From NCBI GenBank assembly GCA_963966185.1, contig CAWZYM010000440.1, positions 83,501-147,500 on the forward strand: a DNA stretch of 64,000 nucleotides, given 5' to 3'. Positions 58,132 to 64,000 of the stretch are shown piece after piece; the first letter of the stretch is position 1; the number at the start of each line of letters is the position of its first letter. The DNA is from Rhabditoides inermis. Taxonomy: Eukaryota; Nematoda; Chromadorea; Rhabditida; Rhabditidae. Below the pieces are notes generated by a model. The model saw only the letters and a list, made by a program, of their open reading frames with translations, ran no database searches and was not told the DNA's origin. Position numbers and translations under genes: made by a program.

Positions 58132-58730
58132 TGTGACGTATGCTGCGCACACGGAAACCTAGCATGAACTCAACAGCACTCTCTGATGCTATCATGCCAC
58201 CGCCGAGAGCTCGCTGACGCATCTCTCTCCCACACGCGCGGCGCACGTGCATCTGACCTCTCGCCCTCGCGCTCTCTCCTCTCTCACCCACACTTCGCAT
58301 CATGCGTGAATCACTGAGAGAGAGAGTACAAGCAGACAGTTAGAGGCTTCTTGCCACATTCCTCAAGATCAACCAATCAACCCGGCTACACTCAATCAAA
58401 CCACTTCCCACACCACTTTCAATATCACTCCTCATCATCTTGGGAACGAGCCCTAATGTGTTGTCATTCCAGGCGCAATCGCCTACCGGCGATCTTTCCC
58501 CGGCGCTCTCCCCTCACCCCGCACGCCAACATCCGACAGTACTTATAAGCATCTCCACCAAGTTCCTCGGGGTCGACTCCTTTTGCTTTTTGCAACTATG
58601 CCACTCTTTCCGCGATAAAATGTGCTCTTTTGCCGTATCATATGTTGTGACGTTGTGTGTGTTGGGTACGGTAGTTGCCACGTTCAACTCCGCTGCCGCC
58701 CACCCTGACCAGGTGGCGGCATGAGTTACT
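58132..58730 (+). repeat. Right LTR
   Basis: Direct repeat of 52385-52981 with the same 34-aa signal-peptide-like ORF at 58620-58724. It is followed by CCTATCAG, completing the target-site duplication and resuming the satellite leader. Confidence 0.85.
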
Positions 58731-58832
58731 CCTATCAGTAGCTAGTTGACAATTTTTATTTATTAGAGATACAAATATACTTTATAGTTATCACTGGTCT
58801 TATATTATAAAATTTAAGCGAGCGAGAGAGAA

Positions 58833-58869
<37 letters not shown>

Positions 58870-58890
58870 CGTGAGAAGAGAGGGATAAGT
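58731..58890 (+). repeat. Leader and (GA)n tract
   Basis: Continuation of the interrupted leader (AGTAGCTAGTTGACAATTTT) and GA tract at 58820-58870; matches 35.1-35.25 kb. Confidence 0.88.
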
Positions 58891-59895
58891 AAAGGAAAGA
58901 GATGAGAAAAGAAGGTTACATAGTATTTCGCCTCGCCTCACTTCTATGATTGAATATAGAATGACGTGAGTGCATATAGTATTGTTTTATTGTATGTGCT
59001 CAGAAAATAGTTTGTTGGAGTGTGGTGAGATGTTTCGTAGTGCATGGTGATGTTCTCGCTCATTTGCACAATTGACTGTCTCTTTCTCTGACATCAGACA
59101 GACTGGCAGCTGGCGCACTCTCACCTCGCCACACTCTCTCGTCGCGGGGCAATAAAACGACGTCGATTAGAGGAATTCAATTGAAAGCGAGCGTCAGAGG
59201 TCACAAAAAGATGCAAATTTTGGTAGAAGTGTAGTGGCCACCTATATACATGTTGTAGTGAAGGGAGACCTTACACGGTTGCCTAGTTTTCTTGAACAGC
59301 TCGCGACAACTGTTTGGTGTCGCCTCGCCTCGACTAAATCACTTCGTGAAAGGAAACCAGGAGGAGTTATAAAAAGATTACGGGCAGATTTGTAGGTGAG
59401 GGAGTGTAGAGGAGTGACGTGAAAACCGTTTTTCGATAGCTGAAGTCTGCGATTCGCAGTACTCGTTCTTGTAAGGTCTACTCGCCGCACCCGATTCGTC
59501 AGTGACCCGTCTCTTCATCTGACACACTATCTCGCTGCTTTTCTGTCTGACTCTCTCGGATTACGCGCTATTTCGTCGGACCTTCTTGAGCTTATAGCTC
59601 CGCGGATATGAGAGATAAAGATCTGAAAATTGGAATCCTGCATCTCGGGACCGAGACCATCGGATCGATGTCACGTTTGGCTAGATAGGAGTAGTGGGTG
59701 GCGCGGTAGAGCGATGGACGTACGGAAACCATAGGGCATTTTGCACTTACACCCGACTAGCGCGCTTCGCGCGCTAGAAATATAAGTTTGAAAAGAGGAG
59801 AAAATTATCTATCGATTGCTATATAGATTGACTTGATATGTTCTCTGGAAGTGTTATTAGGAGCTGTGCTCCTAATAGAAGTACTGTTGTCAGAG
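58891..59895 (+). repeat. ~1-kb conserved block, copy 14
   Basis: Full block with hairpin at 59757-59777. In its 3' flank the usual GAGCTGTGCTAGAAG has changed to GAGCTGTGCTCCTAATAGAAG, creating a new perfect hairpin (TATTAGGAGC / GCTCCTAATA, loop TGT) at 59855-59877. Confidence 0.85.
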
Positions 59896-61620
<1,725 letters not shown>

Positions 61621-61681
61621 AGCAGCTGGTTGACAATTATTATTTATTAGTTATCACTCATCTAATATCATAAAATATATA

Positions 61682-61737
<56 letters not shown>

Positions 61738-61770
61738 GAAGAAGAGAGGGATGAGAAGAGGAGGTGGTAG
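61621..61770 (+). repeat. Leader and (GA)n tract
   Basis: Shortened leader and GA tract at 61681-61738. Confidence 0.88.
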
Positions 61771-62783
61771 AGCAAACTACATAGTAGCACTCTTTCGCCT
61801 CGCCTCACTTCCCTGCTTGAATATAGAATGACGTGAGTGCACATAGTAATGTTTTATTGTATGTGCTCAGAAAATAGAATTCGCACAGTTTGTTGGAGTG
61901 TGGTGAGCTGTTTCGTAGTGCATGGTGATGTTCTCGCTCATTTGCACAATTTACTGTTTCTTTCTCTAACAGCAGACTGACTGGCAGCTGGCGCACTCTC
62001 ACCTCGCCACACTCTCTCGTCGCGGGGCAATAAAACGACGTCGATTAAAGGAATCCGCTGATCGCAGGCGTCATAGGTCACAAAAAGATGCAAATTTTGG
62101 TAGAAGTGTAGTGGCCACCTATATGCATGTTGTAGTAAAGGGAGATCTTACACGGTTGCCTACTTTTCTTGAACAGCCCGCGACAAATGTTTGGTGTCGC
62201 CTCGCCTCGATTAAATCACTTCGTGAAAGGAAACCAGAAAGAGTTATAAAACGATTTCGGGCAGATTTGTAGGTAAGGGAGTGTAGAGGAGTGACGTCAA
62301 AACCGTTTCTCGATAGGTGAAGTCTGCGATTCGCAGTACTCGTTCTTGTAAGGTCTACTCGACGCAACCGCTCAACCACCTAACCGTCTCGTCACCTTAC
62401 ACACTATTTCGCTGCTTTTCTGTCTGATTCTCTCTGATTACGCGCTATTTCGTCGGAGTTTCTCGAGCTCATAGCTCCGCGGATATGAGAGATAAAGAGC
62501 TGAAAATTGGAATCCTGCATCTAGGAACCGAGACCATTGGATCGATGTCACGTTTGGCTAGATAGGAGTAGTGGCTGGCGCGGTAGAGCGATGGACGTAC
62601 GGACGGACGGACGGAAACCATAGAGCATTTAACACTTACAGGCAACTAGCGCGCTTCGCGCGCTAGAAATATAGGTAAAAAAGAGGAGAAAATTATCTAT
62701 CGATTGATATATAGATTGACTTGATATGTGCTCTGGAAAATGCTATTAGGAGCTGTGCTAGAAGTGCTGTTGTCAGTCTTTCA
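61771..62783 (+). repeat. ~1-kb conserved block, copy 15
   Basis: Full block with hairpin at 62646-62666, preceded by ACAGGCAA. It includes GGACGGACGGACGG (62600-62613), a small tetranucleotide expansion at the same place as in copies 6 and 10. Confidence 0.85.
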
Positions 62784-64000
62784 ATAGATGACTGATCTTT
62801 ATTTATTTCCCTATTTTTTTTTATTTTTCAGTAGTTTCAAATAATTAGAAAGTGTCACAGTTTATCAGTATCTGGTTGATAGTATCTGCTTGACTGCTTA
62901 TCTACAGATGTTATATTTACTATGCTCATAGAAGGCGATCCGGGCACGCTCCGCGCGCCTCCACGGTTAAAGTATATCAGTAGATCAGTAATTATAATAA
63001 AACATTGATCACTGATACTGATATGCATTTTCTCCGACTTTTTGATCTTTTACTCTTTCGTTTGCACATAGAGGGCGCTCCGGCACGCTTCGCGCGCATC
63101 CGCGGTCAAAGTCTATCAGTATATCAGTAATAATAAGAATATATTGATCACTGCTACTTATATGCATTTTCTCCGACTCTCTGATCTTTCACTTTCTCGT
63201 ATGCACATAAAAAGCGCTTCGGCACGCTTCGCGCGCCTCCGCGGTCAAAGTCGATCAGTAGATCAGTAATACCAAGACTATATTTATCATCACTGCTACT
63301 GATATGCATTTTCTCCGACTCTCTGATCGTTCACTTTCTCGTATGCACATAGAAAGCGCTCCGGCACGCTTCGCGCGCCTCCGCGGTCAAAGTATATCAG
63401 TATATCAGTCAAAATAAGAATATTTTGATCACTGCTACTGATATGCATTTTCTCCAACTCTCTGATCTTTCACTCTCTCGTATGCACATAGAAAGCGCTC
63501 CGGCACGCTCCGCGCGCCTCCGCGGTCAAAGTATATCAGTAGATCAGTAATAACAAGACTATATTTATCACTGCTACTGATATGCATTTTCTCCGACTCT
63601 CTGATAGTTCACTTTCTCGTATGCACATAGAAAGCGATCCGGCACGCTTCGCGCGCCTCCGCGGTCAAATCCTATCAGTAGATCAATAATTAAAATAATA
63701 TAATTTCACTGCTACTGATATGCAATCTCTCCTACTCTCTGATCTTTCACTCTCTCGTATGCACATAGAAAGCGCTCCGGCACGCTTCGCGCGCCTCCGC
63801 GGTCAACGTATATCAGTAGATCAGTAATTATAAAAAATATAATGTCACTGCTACTGATATGCATTCTCTCCTACTCTCTGATCTTTCACTCTCTCGTATG
63901 CACATAGAGGGCGCTCCGGCACGCTTCGCGCGCCTCCGCGGTCAAAGCCTATCAGTAGATCAGTAATTATAAAAAATATAATGTCACTGCTACTGATATG
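62784..64000 (+). repeat. Linker and satellite B array running off the window
   Basis: Linker (62784-62930) and about eight B monomers continuing past the window end. The last ~400 bp repeat the variant order seen at about 2.63-3.04 kb (missing ATTGATC, ATATAATGTCACTGCTACTG), so the 5' part of the window may be a further copy of this longer unit. Confidence 0.9.

Larger units (their letters stand above)
52385..58730 (+). mobile_element. LTR-bounded element without recognisable gag-pol (non-autonomous, LARD-like)
   Basis: Two direct repeats of 597 and 599 bp bound 5.15 kb of internal DNA. The insertion is flanked by CCTA(T) on both sides, while the paralogous site at about 35.09 kb is uninterrupted. 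The sequence after the left LTR, TGGTAGCAGCGAGC, begins like a primer-binding site for initiator-Met tRNA. A weak purine tract precedes the right LTR. No protease, reverse transcriptase, RNase H or integrase motifs were seen in any frame, so it would need a helper. The internal part contains exon-like segments and a minisatellite. Terminal dinucleotides are TG and CT rather than TG and CA, so a duplicated gene-start region is an alternative, but the target duplication argues for insertion. Confidence 0.72.

Overview
The window looks like metazoan nuclear DNA, most plausibly nematode. It contains spliceosomal exon and intron structures, two classes of non-LTR retrotransposon, an element bounded by long terminal repeats, a TTAA-flanked MITE, and one exon encoding a complete six-cysteine ShKT domain, a domain especially abundant in nematodes. 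No rRNA, convincing tRNA, CRISPR array or intact host gene was seen. Assignment to Nematoda is inference; eukaryote is certain.

Most of the window is one large same-orientation satellite domain. A composite super-unit repeats about fifteen times on the + strand: (GA)n tract, conserved ~1-kb block, AT-rich linker (sometimes with a (CT)n tract), then arrays of short tandem monomers. There are three monomer families: A (110 bp), B (about 140-147 bp) and C (about 125-130 bp, only near 14 kb). All three share a GC-rich core (CGCTCCGGCACGC..CGCGCGCCTCCGCGGTCAAA, partly trimmed in A), so they are probably derived from one ancestor. Several arrays show higher-order repeats (220, about 287, 341, 423, 586 and 660 bp). 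Every complete block carries near its 3' end a perfect hairpin with 9-bp arms (CTAGCGCGC / GCGCGCTAG) and a 3-nt loop. Some units have lost most of the block (18.3, 34.7, 49.1 and 52.0 kb).

Four insertions interrupt this domain. (1) 23543-30525: a ~7-kb composite ending in an RTE-type reverse transcriptase, with a TTGAA-repeat tail and a 10-12 bp target-site duplication. Its interior is non-satellite DNA holding gene fragments: a RuvB-like (TIP49) remnant, the ShKT exon, other exons, a MITE and an (AT)n tract. A 94-bp piece of the same reverse transcriptase sits at its left edge. (2) 38485-42351: a 5'-truncated CR1/L2-group LINE on the - strand with a 5-bp TSD, in which ORF1 and ORF2 are joined by a textbook -1 frameshift heptamer (A AAA AAC). 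(3) 45593-46658: an element of unknown class with a 14-bp terminal hairpin and a 104-bp inverted repeat. (4) 52385-58730: an LTR-bounded element with 597/599-bp terminal repeats differing at only two places, no recognisable gag-pol, a 30-bp minisatellite, spliced-exon-like segments, and a signal-peptide-like 34-aa ORF inside each LTR.

The overall picture is a centromere-like, pericentromeric or subtelomeric satellite domain in which local homogenisation, unit deletion and nested retroelement insertion are all visible. Nearly all short ORFs in the satellite and microsatellite parts are by-products of low-complexity or repeated DNA.
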